Below are positions 10,929-22,900 of a stretch of DNA of 64,000 bases, one piece after another. The translations under genes were made by a program, and so were the position numbers. The stretch is taken from NCBI GenBank assembly GCA_963576735.1, contig OY755191.1, positions 14,041,608 through 14,105,607 on the forward strand. Reading direction: 5' to 3'. The first letter of the stretch is position 1. The number at the start of each line of letters is the position of its first letter. Source of the stretch: Bedellia somnulentella. Lineage: Eukaryota > Arthropoda > Insecta > Lepidoptera > Bedelliidae. The notes under the pieces are model-generated. The model saw nothing but the letters and a program-made list of their open reading frames with translations. It was not told the origin of the DNA and ran no database searches.

Positions 10929-11188
10929 ATGCATTATAATGTTGAATGAAAGGCTGCAGTGTATGCTATCTTTTTGGACTCCCATCCATTTACCCTACCC
11001 ATCATGATTATACTGATGGTAAGGGAAAAAGGTATTGGGAGAAACATCGAACGTTACCATTTAAGAGATAGAGTAAAAAAAACAAATCTTACCTAAAACA
11101 TAACCTCTTTAAATTTTTACAATAATTCGTATAGTTGTTTGATATGTCGTCATATAATATTCAATTTGGTACCAAGATGTTATAAGCA

Positions 11189-11572
11189 ATGGCCAAGTAC
11201 ATAGCACAAATTATTGTTCTCGGTGCCCAAGTGGTTGGCAAAGCGTTTGCGCGAGCTTTACGCCAGGAGATTGCAGCATCACAAGAAGCTGCCAGGAGAG
11301 CTGGTGGTGGACCTGAAGGGGCTAAAAGAGCTGCAGCAAATGCCTCAAGTGGCCTCACCATAGAAGAAGCAATGCAAATACTTAATGTGTCCAAACTAGA
11401 CCCTGAAGACGTTAAAAGCAAATATGAACACTTGTTTACGGCAAATGACAAATCTAAAGGTGGTTCGTTTTATTTACAATCCAAAGTAGTCAGAGCGAAG
11501 GAAAGAATAGATACGGAATTAAAACAGAAAGGACTTAAGGATGAGCAGGAAATACCACAGCAAAATTCATGA
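11189..11572 (+). CDS. PAM16: PAM16 / Magmas, mitochondrial import motor subunit Tim16
   Basis: The 127-residue protein is a regulatory subunit of the presequence translocase-associated motor in the mitochondrial inner membrane, where it recruits and restrains the J-protein Pam18. The N-terminus [26 protein letters not shown] is the strongly conserved Tim16 opening. A Gly/Ala-rich linker follows. Then comes a degenerate J-like domain ([12 protein letters not shown], with [15 protein letters not shown]) in which the HPD motif of true J-proteins is absent, as in the family. The gene is a single exon of usual length (insect orthologues are about 130-140 residues). A poly(A) signal AATAAA lies at 11627-11632. 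The gene is head-to-head with MCM2. Confidence 0.96.
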   Translation: MAKYIAQIIVLGAQVVGKAFARALRQEIAASQEAARRAGGGPEGAKRAAANASSGLTIEEAMQILNVSKLDPEDVKSKYEHLFTANDKSKGGSFYLQSKVVRAKERIDTELKQKGLKDEQEIPQQNS

Positions 11573-11626
11573 TGGGTCTGTCAATAATCAAAACTAAATG
11601 TTTTTTTAAGTATTTTATTGATATGT

Positions 11627-11632
11627 AATAAA
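11627..11632 (+). terminator. Probable poly(A) signal of PAM16
   Basis: An AATAAA hexamer lies 55 bp after the PAM16 stop codon, followed by A-rich sequence. Confidence 0.6.
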
Positions 11633-11639
11633 TTACAAA

Positions 11640-12429
11640 ATGATGACTAGAGTATATCAGTCTTTATCCAACAATGTAAATTGCAATATAAAAATGCTAC
11701 AAAAAACTATATAGTTACTAGAAAATTAGATTAATATTGAGTAGGCATACATTGTTTGTAGTTGTTGAGTCGAAGCAATTTTTTTGTTGATCAATAAATT
11801 GTTTTAATTTGTTATCCTGCGTTTGGATACTTACTTCATGTTCATTTTATTATAAATACCCTAGCAGTTTTTTGTATACTTAATACTACTTTATATTATA
11901 CACATCCATAGCATACACACACACTATAGCATTTATGTTTGAATACATTATTTAAATACAAGCATTAGCAGGTATAAATCTTAAGTTATCATAAAACTAG
12001 TCATATTTTTGGATACAGATCTATCTATTGCTTTTAATTACATCATTAATGTAGATTCAGAATACATTTCATTTGTAAATATGATTTATTCACTTGGAAC
12101 ATTACAAAGATGTCATATTTGGACATGATTTAACTCATTATCATATAATGGCCCATTAAATGTGGTGTGAGACTATCTTACATAACTTTAAAGTCTCCTT
12201 TATACACAGAGCTGAACAAACTTTTTATTTGGGTGTATTCATATATAATAAATAATTTTAGAAGGGATGACAAAGGGAATAATTCTGCTTAACATTATGT
12301 TACAATCTGTTACCTTTATAGACAATTCTTAAACACATAAAGAAGTCTCATTATCAAAGCTGGCATTAACTCACTAAGCTAAATTTATAATATTGATATC
12401 GGTCAATCTTTTTAAGAGGCGGAGTTTTA
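11640..12429. other. Intergenic AT-rich sequence between PAM16 and TMEM169
   Basis: No ORF or repeat I can name. It lies between two convergent genes and may contain part of the TMEM169 3' UTR. Confidence 0.5.
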
Positions 12430-12580
12430 AAACAAATATTGATTTACGGATATCTAGTTGCTTGTTATTACATGTTTTTCTTGTTTTCTCTGACCATGAT
12501 AAGTGAAAAGTTCTCGAAACGTTCGGCTTTAAAATAAAATGTTATATCACAGATTAAATATCCGTAAATCAATTGTTTTA
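12430..12580. repeat. Collapsed Penelope-like inverted arms (solo hairpin relic)
   Basis: The left part (ATTGATTTACGGATATCTAG) and the right part (CTCGAAACGTTCGGCTTTAA through AAATATCCGTAAATCAATTG) match, in opposite orientations, the start of the inverted arm of the element at 4675-7320. They are fused with almost no interior, as if the element had collapsed to its two arms. Confidence 0.75.
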
Positions 12581-13338
12581 ATTGTAATCTGCAAATGCAA
12601 AAGTCTTGGAAAATATAAAATTAAACAATATATACTAAATATAAATTCTAATGGAGGACACAAAACTAAAATTTTCCCCTAACTCATTTATACTTATACA
12701 ATACATATTGCAATTGAGAACAAAATGTTCAGTAAAGGTTAATTATATCAAGCCTTATAAAATATTGTGATTTATTTGTACAATTAAATTATAAATTACT
12801 AAAAAATAAAATAATTTTGTGTTACAATATTGGCTGAAACCTGTTGATTGAACTGCCCTGATTTTAGTTTAATATATATCTGCTTTCAATTGTCTTTTAA
12901 AAACTAACTTCACTTTTTGTGCTACAATATTTTCCTATTTCAGTCTTATGAAAACAAATAATAATAATAAATGATTCTTACTCATAAGAGGCTTTTTTAA
13001 AATAACTATTACACCCATAAAACTAGAACCATTTTCCTTCAACATAAAAAAAAGATTAACTAATTACAATTAAGTTGTCTATCATGATCATGACTTAGTA
13101 TAAATTGTAAAATAAAATTTGAAACCTTAAACAATACTCAATATAAAAAAAAATATTAACATTTGTCTTTCAGTTATAGGATGGGCAAGAAAATTAGACA
13201 AGATTTACAATAAAAATACATTCACATAAACACTTAGCAACAATATTATATGCCAATACAATTATCCAGACTTCCGTTAAGTTCCTTCTTGAACTAGAAA
13301 AATACATGCACCAATACTAGACACGCCTAAAACAAAAT
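12581..13338. other. AT-rich sequence, probably TMEM169 3' UTR and downstream
   Basis: No coding signal or named repeat seen. Its position just downstream of the TMEM169 stop on the minus strand suggests 3' UTR. Confidence 0.45.
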
Positions 13339-14457
13339 CTAAGCTGGTTTAACATCAGTCAAAATGATAACCTCATAGGGACTACACTCTGACAATTCAA
13401 GTCTATTGCATAACCATCCATAAAAGCCTTTCTCAAAATCACAAACTACTTTCCACCAATTCCTACCACTAAATGTAAGCTGAATAAAACCAGCATACAA
13501 ACTTAGCACTACTGTAAAGGTTACTATCAAAAATGGATATGACAAAATCACAATTGGTGTCAAAAGAAGCTTTTTCAACAGGCTCATATGATCAGCTATG
13601 TGATTGAAAATGTTATACCATGTTAAAGTACCAATATAAAAGCAGTACAATGCTGACACAAAAGCGACTATTGGTGAACACAACAAGGTGAACAGAAATA
13701 TATGGGGACCACTGATGACAGAACACTTTGAGATATCCATTTTATTGTATTCTTCTGCAACGATGGCTGCTTCAATGAGCTCTAACTCTTCTCTTGAAAT
13801 ATTTAATTGGACATCTACATTCTGACCCTTCTTCTTCCCACGTTTGATTGTTCCCACCATAGTAAGATATCTATCTTTGGAATCAATTGTGCAATCAGGT
13901 GATAAAGATCCTTCTGATTCTATGTTCAATGCTGTTATTTCAGTGTCATCTCTCTCAATTGCTTCAGGTGCTATATTAACTCGTTTTTTTCGTTTAGCAC
14001 TGTTTTTGAGGCTGTCCAGTGTTCCCATTTCAAAGCTATTCTCTGATTGAGTCTGGGACATACTGTTTGGAGTTGATGAGTTTTCGTTGTGATCAGAATT
14101 AAGGATTCTACCGCTTTTTAGTACATTTTCCAATGATGCTTTAAAATTGTCATGACTGGAGCCAGTTTCAGATAAATTTTCGAGTATAGGTGATAAGTCT
14201 ATTATTTCTCTACTTCCATTAAAATTGGGGAGTGGTTGATAGTCTTTTAAAGGGGACTGTTTCTTTTGAGGATCATTTTCAAACACATCCATTGTTTCAT
14301 CATGAACATCAGTTATTATAGGCAAATTAATTTTCATGTTAGATTTAAGTCCTTCCATAGTGGAGTGTATGATCCCAGTAGCCACATGTTCAGTAGTTGG
14401 TGAAGGCAAGCCTGGTTTGTACTTAACTGGCAAATCACATTCTGCTGCTTGCACTCC
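13339..14457 (-). CDS. TMEM169: TMEM169 exon 2
   Basis: This exon carries the polar domain, the GKKKGQ signature and both membrane segments to the stop. A TTTCAG acceptor precedes GGA GTG CAA; there is no ATG here, so the start is in exon 1. Confidence 0.9.
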   Translation of the reverse strand, partial: GVQAAECDLPVKYKPGLPSPTTEHVATGIIHSTMEGLKSNMKINLPIITDVHDETMDVFENDPQKKQSPLKDYQPLPNFNGSREIIDLSPILENLSETGSSHDNFKASLENVLKSGRILNSDHNENSSTPNSMSQTQSENSFEMGTLDSLKNSAKRKKRVNIAPEAIERDDTEITALNIESEGSLSPDCTIDSKDRYLTMVGTIKRGKKKGQNVDVQLNISREELELIEAAIVAEEYNKMDISKCSVISGPHIFLFTLLCSPIVAFVSALYCFYIGTLTWYNIFNHIADHMSLLKKLLLTPIVILSYPFLIVTFTVVLSLYAGFIQLTFSGRNWWKVVCDFEKGFYGWLCNRLELSECSPYEVIILTDVKPA

Positions 14458-15321
14458 CTGAAAAAAAATATGATAAATTTATAACTCCAAGAAGTTGTAT
14501 TATAATCTTAGGGTTTCATTTACAGCTTTGTTGGAGCTATATTTAACCCACATTAAGAAATATTTTACATTAAATAACCACAAAAACTCAGAATAATCTG
14601 TTCCATTCATAAGAAATTTTAAAATATAACTTTACTATTACATCAGCATTAGATTAATAATTGAGAAGAATGATTTCCAGCAGTAGTGTGCAATGTGCAG
14701 CTGCGGAAGATTATATAATATGGAATTGTTTCTACTTGTATATTAACAATGCAGAATGTGAGGAAATTTATTTGATTACCTTAAATCTGGAGCAGACATT
14801 GAAAACTTTAGACTATAGAAAATAGATCCTAATAAAAACTGATCTGAATCTGCATAAACACACACACTCATGCCACTAATAATATTATGTGGATGATTGT
14901 GCCAGTAGAGGACGACCAGGAAGGACACACTAGAAAATGTGCTCATAATACTAATAACATAAATTGAACAAATATTTAATTCTATTTTATTATAAGTATG
15001 AGAAATAAGAGTTTCACACATCTAATACAGTCTGTGCTCAAAAATAGGCATTATTTTTTGAAGGATAAAAGAGAATATTTATGGAAGGAGTATAATGGAT
15101 GGACGATTGAGGTTTACAAAGTAGCAATCGTTGGTCTCTGCCTACCCCAATGGTAACTGATGGTGTGAGTTTATGTATGAATGCAAAGTAAGTAAAAATT
15201 TATAATTAATATCAGTTACCTGCACGGTAATAATGTGGTCAACATGAGATGAAATTGTGTTTGGTTTTCTTCCGTTCCTTTTCTTCGGCAATATAAATAG
15301 CGGCTGCTCCACTTTAGCCAT
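13339..15321 (-). CDS. TMEM169: TMEM169, two-exon transmembrane protein
   Basis: Exons 15220-15321 and 13339-14457 join in phase 0 into a protein of about 406 residues. It has a basic N-terminus (AKVEQPLFILPKKRNGRKP), a long polar region, the TMEM169 signature GTIKRGKKKGQNVDVQLNIS, then two hydrophobic segments (around FLFTLLCSPIVAFVSALYCF and TPIVILSYPFLIVTFTVVLS). The C-terminus contains WWKVVCDFEKGFYGWLCNRL. The family has a membrane topology with two spans and no established biochemical function. It is longer than the human protein (about 297 residues) because of the polar N-terminal part. It is head-to-head with the HSD10-like gene. Confidence 0.88.
15080..15184 (+). repeat. LINE-A 3' fragment
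   Basis: A short diverged end (ATCGTTGGTCTCTGCCTACC, then CCAATGGTAACTGATGGTGTG and a degenerate TATG tail) inside the TMEM169 intron. Confidence 0.65.
15220..15321 (-). CDS. TMEM169: TMEM169 exon 1
   Basis: It encodes 34 residues, MAKVEQPLFILPKKRNG through VDHIITVQ, ending at a GTAACT donor in phase 0. Confidence 0.85.
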
Positions 15322-16296
15322 TATGAATGTTTGAAATTAAGTATCAGTAAGTTCTTAAAATTATTACTAAATCATTTTAGTATAAGTTTAATGTTTTTTG
15401 TTTATTCTTTGATACTTTTGTTTATTTACTAGTTTACAACCCCTGGCTGGGCTGGACTGGAAATAGAGAGAAGCCCGAGGCCCGAACAAAATTGAGATTG
15501 GACTGACAGTGACAGTTGATGGACGCTAAAACGTCACAGACTACAATAAAATGTTTCTGATGCATCAAACATCGATTAAAATAATGTCCAATTCGACTGT
15601 GTCGAATATTCGAATATAAACTGTTACAATTTGGTCTGAAAAATATTTAAGTTTACCTGTGCATGTTTATGGTGGATTAACAATTCCTAAATTCCATTTC
15701 TTTACTTTTATTAATTAGGGAAAATAACACTGAAATCTTGTCCTCTGACTGGTTTGTGGTTCGTGGGACATGTCGTGTGCCTCGCTGTACAAATATTGCA
15801 TAACCATTGGTAGGTCTTTTATAGATCTATAATTCAAGTCAAATCAAATCAATTAATTAACTAATACGAATTAGTGATACGAGTTCGTATCAGTTCAGTC
15901 GTCCAATATAGTTATAAATATCTGTTCACTAGTCACTACGCACCGTTCGTCACTGGTAGCATCGCTTCTATCAAAAAATACTTATACGTATACCCAAGAA
16001 GCTAGAGAGTTTCTTCAGGATCGTACAATTTGGCGATCGATAAGTATGTATGTCCCCAACATCAATAGAAATAATCACAAGAGCAGAAATATTTGAATAT
16101 CTTTCTTATCTTATGGCACAACACACATCACTACACATTATTATGATATGTCTGTGCACTGTGTGCACTGCACAGCACTATTTATTTGCGGTATTTTATT
16201 TTCGAAACTGTTCTAAACTGAAACTAATAAGAATAATCAATAAATATAAATTTTAGATTATTCTTAGTTCAATTAAAGATCCTAAATAAGACAAAA
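15322..16296. promoter_or_regulatory. Divergent intergenic region between TMEM169 and the HSD10-like gene
   Basis: A 975-bp region separates two genes transcribed away from each other, so it should hold both promoters. I see no certain core motif. A small LINE-A end (15999-16054, ending in ATCGATAAGTATGTATG) lies within it. Confidence 0.5.
15999..16054 (+). repeat. LINE-A 3' scrap
   Basis: It reads AAGCTAGAGAGTTTCTTCAGG then ATCGTACAATTTGGCGATCG and TATGTATG, matching the end of the LINE-A ORF, with the terminal CTGCCTACCCC block deleted. Confidence 0.6.
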
Positions 16297-16305
16297 ATGT
16301 ACAAG
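16297..16305 (+). CDS. HSD10-like exon 1 (Met-Tyr-Lys)
   Basis: ATG TAC AAG is followed by a GTATAC donor and a 79-bp intron ending TTCTAG; the join gives [12 protein letters not shown]. The alternative is initiation at the Met (16388) in exon 2, three residues before the conserved LVTGG. Exon 1 is an inference from phase and the short N-terminus usual in insect orthologues. Confidence 0.6.
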
Positions 16306-19300
16306 GTATACATAATTTTATGACTAAAACTAAACTACGTTCCAAGTAGTTATAAACATAACCTAACATAACCTTATATTCTAGGGAATGGTAAGTTTGG
16401 TGACTGGTGGAGCATCAGGACTAGGTAAAGCGACTGTGGAAAGACTCGTTAAAAATGGCGGTAAAGCTGTAATTCTCGATATACAAGGAACAAGAGCACA
16501 GGCGGTGGCAAAGGAGCAAGGAGATAGTGTAATTGCTACTAAAGGTTGTGTAAGTTATCTTTGTTTTCTCAGTCTATTCTAGCATTCTCAGCATAAACCT
16601 TATCACGAATTTAGGCAATACTCACGAATATAAATCCCTAGAAGGGGTTTCCAGAGCTACGGAATTCCTAAGCCACTTTTGGAAGTTGAGGCTTATTCCA
16701 CTTTTCCCCGTTGACAATCCCCGTCAACGGGGAAAAGTGAACTTTTTGTTCACAAATTGGAGCGTGTAACGGGGATTAATGAACTTTTTAGTTCACTAAT
16801 CCCCGTTACACGCTCCAATTTGTGTTAACGGGGATTTGTGAACAAAAAGTTCACTTTTCCCCGTTGACGGGGATTGTCAACGGGGAAAAGTGGAATAAGC
16901 CGGAAGTTGAGTGGGGAAAAGTTTGTAGGTTTATAGTATTATACTCTTTGATTATCCTGAAGAAATGCAGGAATAAATAAGGGGGACAGTATTAAGGAAA
17001 TAAAATGTAAAATTGTAAATTGGCTCCGGGAACTAGATTACGATTCCACTGAAAACATTATATATGGTTGATTTCTAGTATTAAACTGATACGGCTTTTC
17101 CATATATACACAATACACATACATATACAAACACATAACACATACATTCATTTATGTTTTACAAACATTTTGTATTATATTATATTTATTATTATTTAGC
17201 ATTGATACTCATTTAACCTTTTCATATTTACTAACATAGTTATAAGTTTTGTACTAACAATCATGTTCAATTTTATATTATTCTCTCCACTATTATTAAT
17301 ACTATTTCTAATTCATTTCTGATTGATTCAATTTACTACATTTTAATTTGTTATTACTTGGTTTCCTAAGTCACAGGCTTAGCCTTTTTAGGAACCCCTG
17401 TGTAATTGTTTTCATAATTAACTCAAAACATGTGTGTCAAAGAGTGAAATCAGATAATAGTTATTATTCCATTTCATGTTAACTATGTTCCAACTTATTG
17501 TTATTATTTCTTTGTGTCACAATAAACGTTTTTTTTTTTTTTTTTTTTTATTATAGTAAAATTATAGATCACTTATCTAAGTAAGACTTGTTTTATTGGA
17601 TACTAACTCCACGATAAATAATACCCAAGACTAAGAAACAATAATTTATGCTAATCAATTACATTGTAGCATTGCGATATCAGTACACAATGGGGCGCGC
17701 CACATAGAAACGCTTACAGTGCAAGAAGTACCACATTCCACAGCAACACATAACCAAGCAATATATGTCACACTCGTCATCAAGACTTGCCATACAAATC
17801 CTACATTGCGCAATCAAAGTTTCTAAAATATTTACTATATATACAAGTTCCAACTTAGAACAGTTGGAACTCAGTTCCCAAGCACACCACCGCCTGGCGG
17901 AAGATCTTCCCTTTTCCTCCATAACATAAATATTGCTCTCAGCCGGGATCAAACCCGCAACCTCCGTACTGAGAAGCTGGTTACCTATCCACTCAGCCAG
18001 TGGCTGTCAATATTTATGTCATGTCATGTCCTCAGACCATCATCATATGAGAATTCATAAGGGCAGGAGAATGATGATGATGATTATGTCATGTCCTCAG
18101 ACCTTCAGAAAACAAGAAAAAAAATAAGAAATTGATTATAATGCTAAAGAATCCTCATATTAAGAGCCTATCAAAGAAAATTTTAAATATTATAATATTT
18201 TGTAGACTGTCCTGATAAACTATATTTATCACAAATTATGACCCATGTTTCCCGAAACATAGCATTGAAATTAATCAATTATTTACCATTTCAGGTCACA
18301 TCAGAAGAAGATGTAAAGAAGGCGTTAGAAATAGTTAAAGATAAGTTTGGCCGCCTCGACTTATTAGTCAATTGTGCTGGATATGCTGTGCCCTATCAGT
18401 TATATAACTTCAATAAGGATCTTGCATTTAACCTTAAAGACTTTACCAAAACTATTGAGGTGAGTTGTGTTTTGAATTTCCCATACCCAAAGGTACCCAT
18501 AGCCCTTAATACTAAGACTCTGCTGTTTTTCTGTTACTTTGCTGAAAATGGTAGATGTTGGGTAGATTTTTGATAATGTTTACCAGACTGCTTCAGAAGG
18601 AGGATTATGTTTTTTGAGCATATGTATTTATGTATGTAGATTTATTTTTTCTATGCAACAGACTTAACATATTAAAAAAGATCAAATTTACACTGTATTC
18701 ATAATTAATTAAATATATAAAAAAAATATCATTCAATGCTGCCTAGTGTTGGCTTAGAATAGCTCTACCTTATTTCTTCCTGTGAATGATGGTAGGAGGC
18801 CACTAAGAGTTTGGGGCTTTTCAAGTATTTTTGCATGTTGCGGTTGGAGATGGAGACCCATCACAACACAAACAATCTTTTCCCCTCTCAACTTTCAAAA
18901 GTGGCTGAGGAATTTCTTATTCTGAAACTCTGGCTACCCCTCCCAGGGATTCATAGCCGTGAGTATGTATGTAATGTTGATATCTATCTAAAGCAAAAAT
19001 GGCACATCATTGCACTTATTGGTAAAGCTAAAACTAGATAGTACTAAAAAAGTGCATAAAACATATTTTTTATTTCATAACATAACAATTAGAAAATCTG
19101 CCTTATTTTTCAAACATATTTAACTTATTGAAAATAACAACATACATTTTTTTCCCTCTTACAGGTAAATGCCGTAGGAACATTCAACACAATCCGGCTA
19201 TCTGTAGGCCTTATGGCAAAGAACACCCCATCGGCTGATGGGCAACGAGGGGTGATAGTAAATACAGCGGGAACCCTGGCGTGGGAAGGGGACATTGGGC

Positions 19301-19863
19301 AAGCGGCATTATCAGCTGCTGCAGCATCCATTGTGGGTATGACTTTGCCCATAGCTCGGGACTTGGCTAGTCAGGGGATCCGAGTGTGTACTATTGCACC
19401 AGGTAATAATCATACATACATACATATAGTCAAGGCTATAAATATCTAAAACGGGTTCTAAAGACTATTTGACACACTTGGGTACAGTTGGGTTCAATAT
19501 TTTCCGGGCAGCTACAGTAGCGTAATGTGCTTACATTAAACAAATTACTTAATTTAAATTTGTGGTTAAATTTATAGGACCTTTTCTTACATACATACAT
19601 ACATACATACATATACTCACGGCTATAAATCCCTTAACGGGGTAGCCAGAACTTTGGAATGAAAAATTCCTCAGCCACTTTTGGAAGTTGATTGGGGAAA
19701 AGATGGTAATAATAAATGTTTTTGGTGACGGGTCTCCAACCACATCGCCCAAAAATCACTTAATAAGCCCCTATACCCTTAGTCGCCTCTTACGATCACC
19801 CACGGGTAGAAATGGGGTAGTGTTATTCTAAGCTGACACTACACGGCTACACGGCACTTTTCT

Positions 19864-19915
<52 letters not shown>

Positions 19916-22900
19916 AAGTTATCTCTACTTATTTTATCCTAGCTTTAGTCCATTCGGCAAAAGAGGGTTTTATACAAAATAAACCGGATTAACCAACGAT
20001 ATTTTTAATCACTTACGTGATATGTTTGCCCGACGTTTCGTCACACCTACTGGTGCCGTGGTCACATGTGTCATTTCTACAAAAACAGCGAGAGTAAAAA
20101 GTGTAAAAGTGGGTGTTGTATTGTACACAGCTAAAAATCGATGAAGACCATTTAAAAATGTTACTAAATTAATGAATCTTCAACGAAAAGTTCCCTTAAA
20201 CATTTTCGGTATCAGAAGGGCAAGCACGAGCCGTGTTTAAACTAGTTATCGCGTGGGATAAAGCAGCCATCTCTTACGCACTTACTTAGTATCGTATACT
20301 GCCATCTCATTCTAACCGTTGTCGTGTCGATAAAATAGCGCTCGTGCTTGCTATACAGATATCGTTTGCAAATGGGCCTTCGGGCTGTGAGGTTTTGAAT
20401 ACAGCCCTTCTCTCGTGCTCTCCATTAAGATTTTATAATATTTTGCAAAAGATATCTCTAATGCCGGCTCTTCATTGTCTTCAGTTTGCTGTGTAGTGTC
20501 GGCTTTGCTGTGTAGTATCGGCTTTGCTGTGTAGTGTCGGCTTAGAATAACACTACCCCATTTCTACCCGTGGGTGATCGTAAGAGGCGACTAAGGGTAT
20601 AGGGGCTTTTAAGTGATTTTTGGGCAATGTGGTTGAAGACCCGTCACGAAAAACATTTATTATTACCATCTTTTCCCCAATCAACTTCCAAAAGTGGCTA
20701 AGGGATTTCTCATTCCAAAGCTCTGGCTACCCCGTTAAAGGATTAATAGCCGTGAGTATATGTATGTATGTATGTGTCATTGTCGTCCGCTCTCCGTCTT
20801 GATTCGGTTTTTGCGACCAGATCAAAGGGTCTCGCGTTGTCTCGCCTCGTTTAGTGCAACCTGCCGAATGCACACTTTAAAAGTGCTAACAGACGATCGA
20901 ACATGTACGGCGCGCACCAGCGTTCGTGGTACGGGCCGTACCAAAAACGAACGTGTGTAGCGTGGTTCGCCGCAAATAATTATTATTAATATTGGTGCGG
21001 GCTGGTTCGAAGCGCTTGCGGTGCACGGTGCGATGGTGCGCGCCGTACATGTTCGATCGTCTGTTAGCACTTTAAAGTTACACTCCCGTATCTCCTAGCT
21101 GTTAAGCAGTGAACTAGTCTACGTTTTGTAGTTTATAGTGTACTATGTCGTGGAATAACGAAACAGATCTCAATTTTATATACATACATATACTCACGGC
21201 TATAATTCCCTAGAAAGGGTAGCCAGAGCCAAGGAATTATAAATTCCTCAGCTACTTTTGGAAGTTGAGTGGGGAAAATGCGGTAAAATAAAGGTTTTTA
21301 GTGACGGGACTCCAACCGCATCGCCCAAAAATCCAATAAAAAACCCCAGTAATCTTAGTCGTCTCTTACGCCTTTACTTTATTTCTTTGCCGCTAAGTCA
21401 CATCATAAATGTTTCGTTTGTAGAAGGAGTTTTCCCAGAACGTCTAAAACGATCCATAGTTAAACCACTTTTGAAATCCGGAGATTGCACCTTCTTAAAA
21501 AACTATCGACCTATTGCACTAATACCCGTCATATCTAAAGTTTTTGAAAAAGTGATGTTTGATAAAATAAACAACTTTTTAATTAAACAGGAAATCTTAA
21601 TCCCTAACCAATTTGGTTTTAGAAAAGGTAGCTCAACTACTCTGGCGTGTTTCAATTTAATTAAACATGTATCGGAATCTTTAAATAAAAAGAATCCAGC
21701 AGTTGATGTATCAATTGATATGTCAAAGGCATTTGATTTTGTCTACCACCCAATTTTACTTGAAATTGTCGAAAAATGCGGCCTTCGCGGGAAAACTTAT
21801 GAGTGGATAAAAAGTTACTTAGCAAATCGTCAACAGTGCGTAGAAATTGTAGGTACTAATAAAAACCACATACAAGTGTACAGCTCAAACTACAAATTGG
21901 TGAAATTCGGCGTTCCTCAAGGAAGTATATTAGGTCCCCTGCTCTTCCTGCTCTACATAAATGACTTACCAGCTGTAACACGCCACAAATGCATTCTATA
22001 TGCGGACGACACTTCTATTCTTATTGAGTGTACAAATATTAATGCCTTTGAAACTGAAATAAACGAAACTTTAAAAAGTGTTGTTCAATGGCTTCAAAAC
22101 CATAACCTAAATATTAATCCAAAGAAAACTGAATATTTACAATTTCGAACACATCGCAGAGACCCAATAGAGTTAAACATTCAAATCGATGGGGATAAAA
22201 TCAACGAAGTGCCATACACAACATTTTTAGGATTTACTTTGGACCCTTTTCTTGACTGGAAAGCACACGTGGAAAAGCTATGCAATAAACTTGACAGATA
22301 CCTTTACGTCTTATATCGAATTAAGTATGTTGTATCCGACAAAGCAGCCTTAATATGTTATTACGGGTATGTAGCATCTATTTTACGTTACGGGATAATA
22401 CTGTGGGGAAATTCTGTAGACAGCGATAGGGCGTTTAAAATTAAAAAAAAAGTATAAGAATATTGTGTGGCGCTGATTTTCTCGATAGCTGTGTGCCGTT
22501 ATTCAAAAAGTTAAGAATATTACCACTCCCTTCCCTGTATATATATGAAATGTTAATATTTGTTCACAAAAATCAGTCCCTTTTTAGACTTAAAACACCA
22601 ACAAATAGGCCCCAACGTGGACATCATAACTTACAACTAAAGTACCCGTTTACAAAGGGTTTGGCTATATGTCACCGCAATGCATCTTACATGGCTGTGA
22701 AATTATACAATGTCATTAGCGATAATTTAAAGGATAAGGCATTTAAAGAATTTAGATTGAAGCTATTTAATTATTTAATTGAGAAGTGCTATTATTCTAT
22801 CCAAGATTTTATTGATAATTGTGACATTTAATTGTTTATGATTTTATATTTTGTGACATGTGATTTGATATTTTGTGACATGTGATTTGATTTTATTCTT

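Noticed and set aside
17680..17952. Cys-rich 90-residue open frame on the minus strand
   Set aside because: It lies entirely within a tRNA-headed SINE (SINE4) and has no splice or family support.
19866..19915. Possible regulatory AT-rich element
   Set aside because: It is a simple (AT)n microsatellite adjacent to a SINE target duplication.
21258..21370. N-terminal extension of the LINE reverse transcriptase ORF
   Set aside because: This stretch is SINE1 sequence in which the LINE is inserted; the frame continues by chance.
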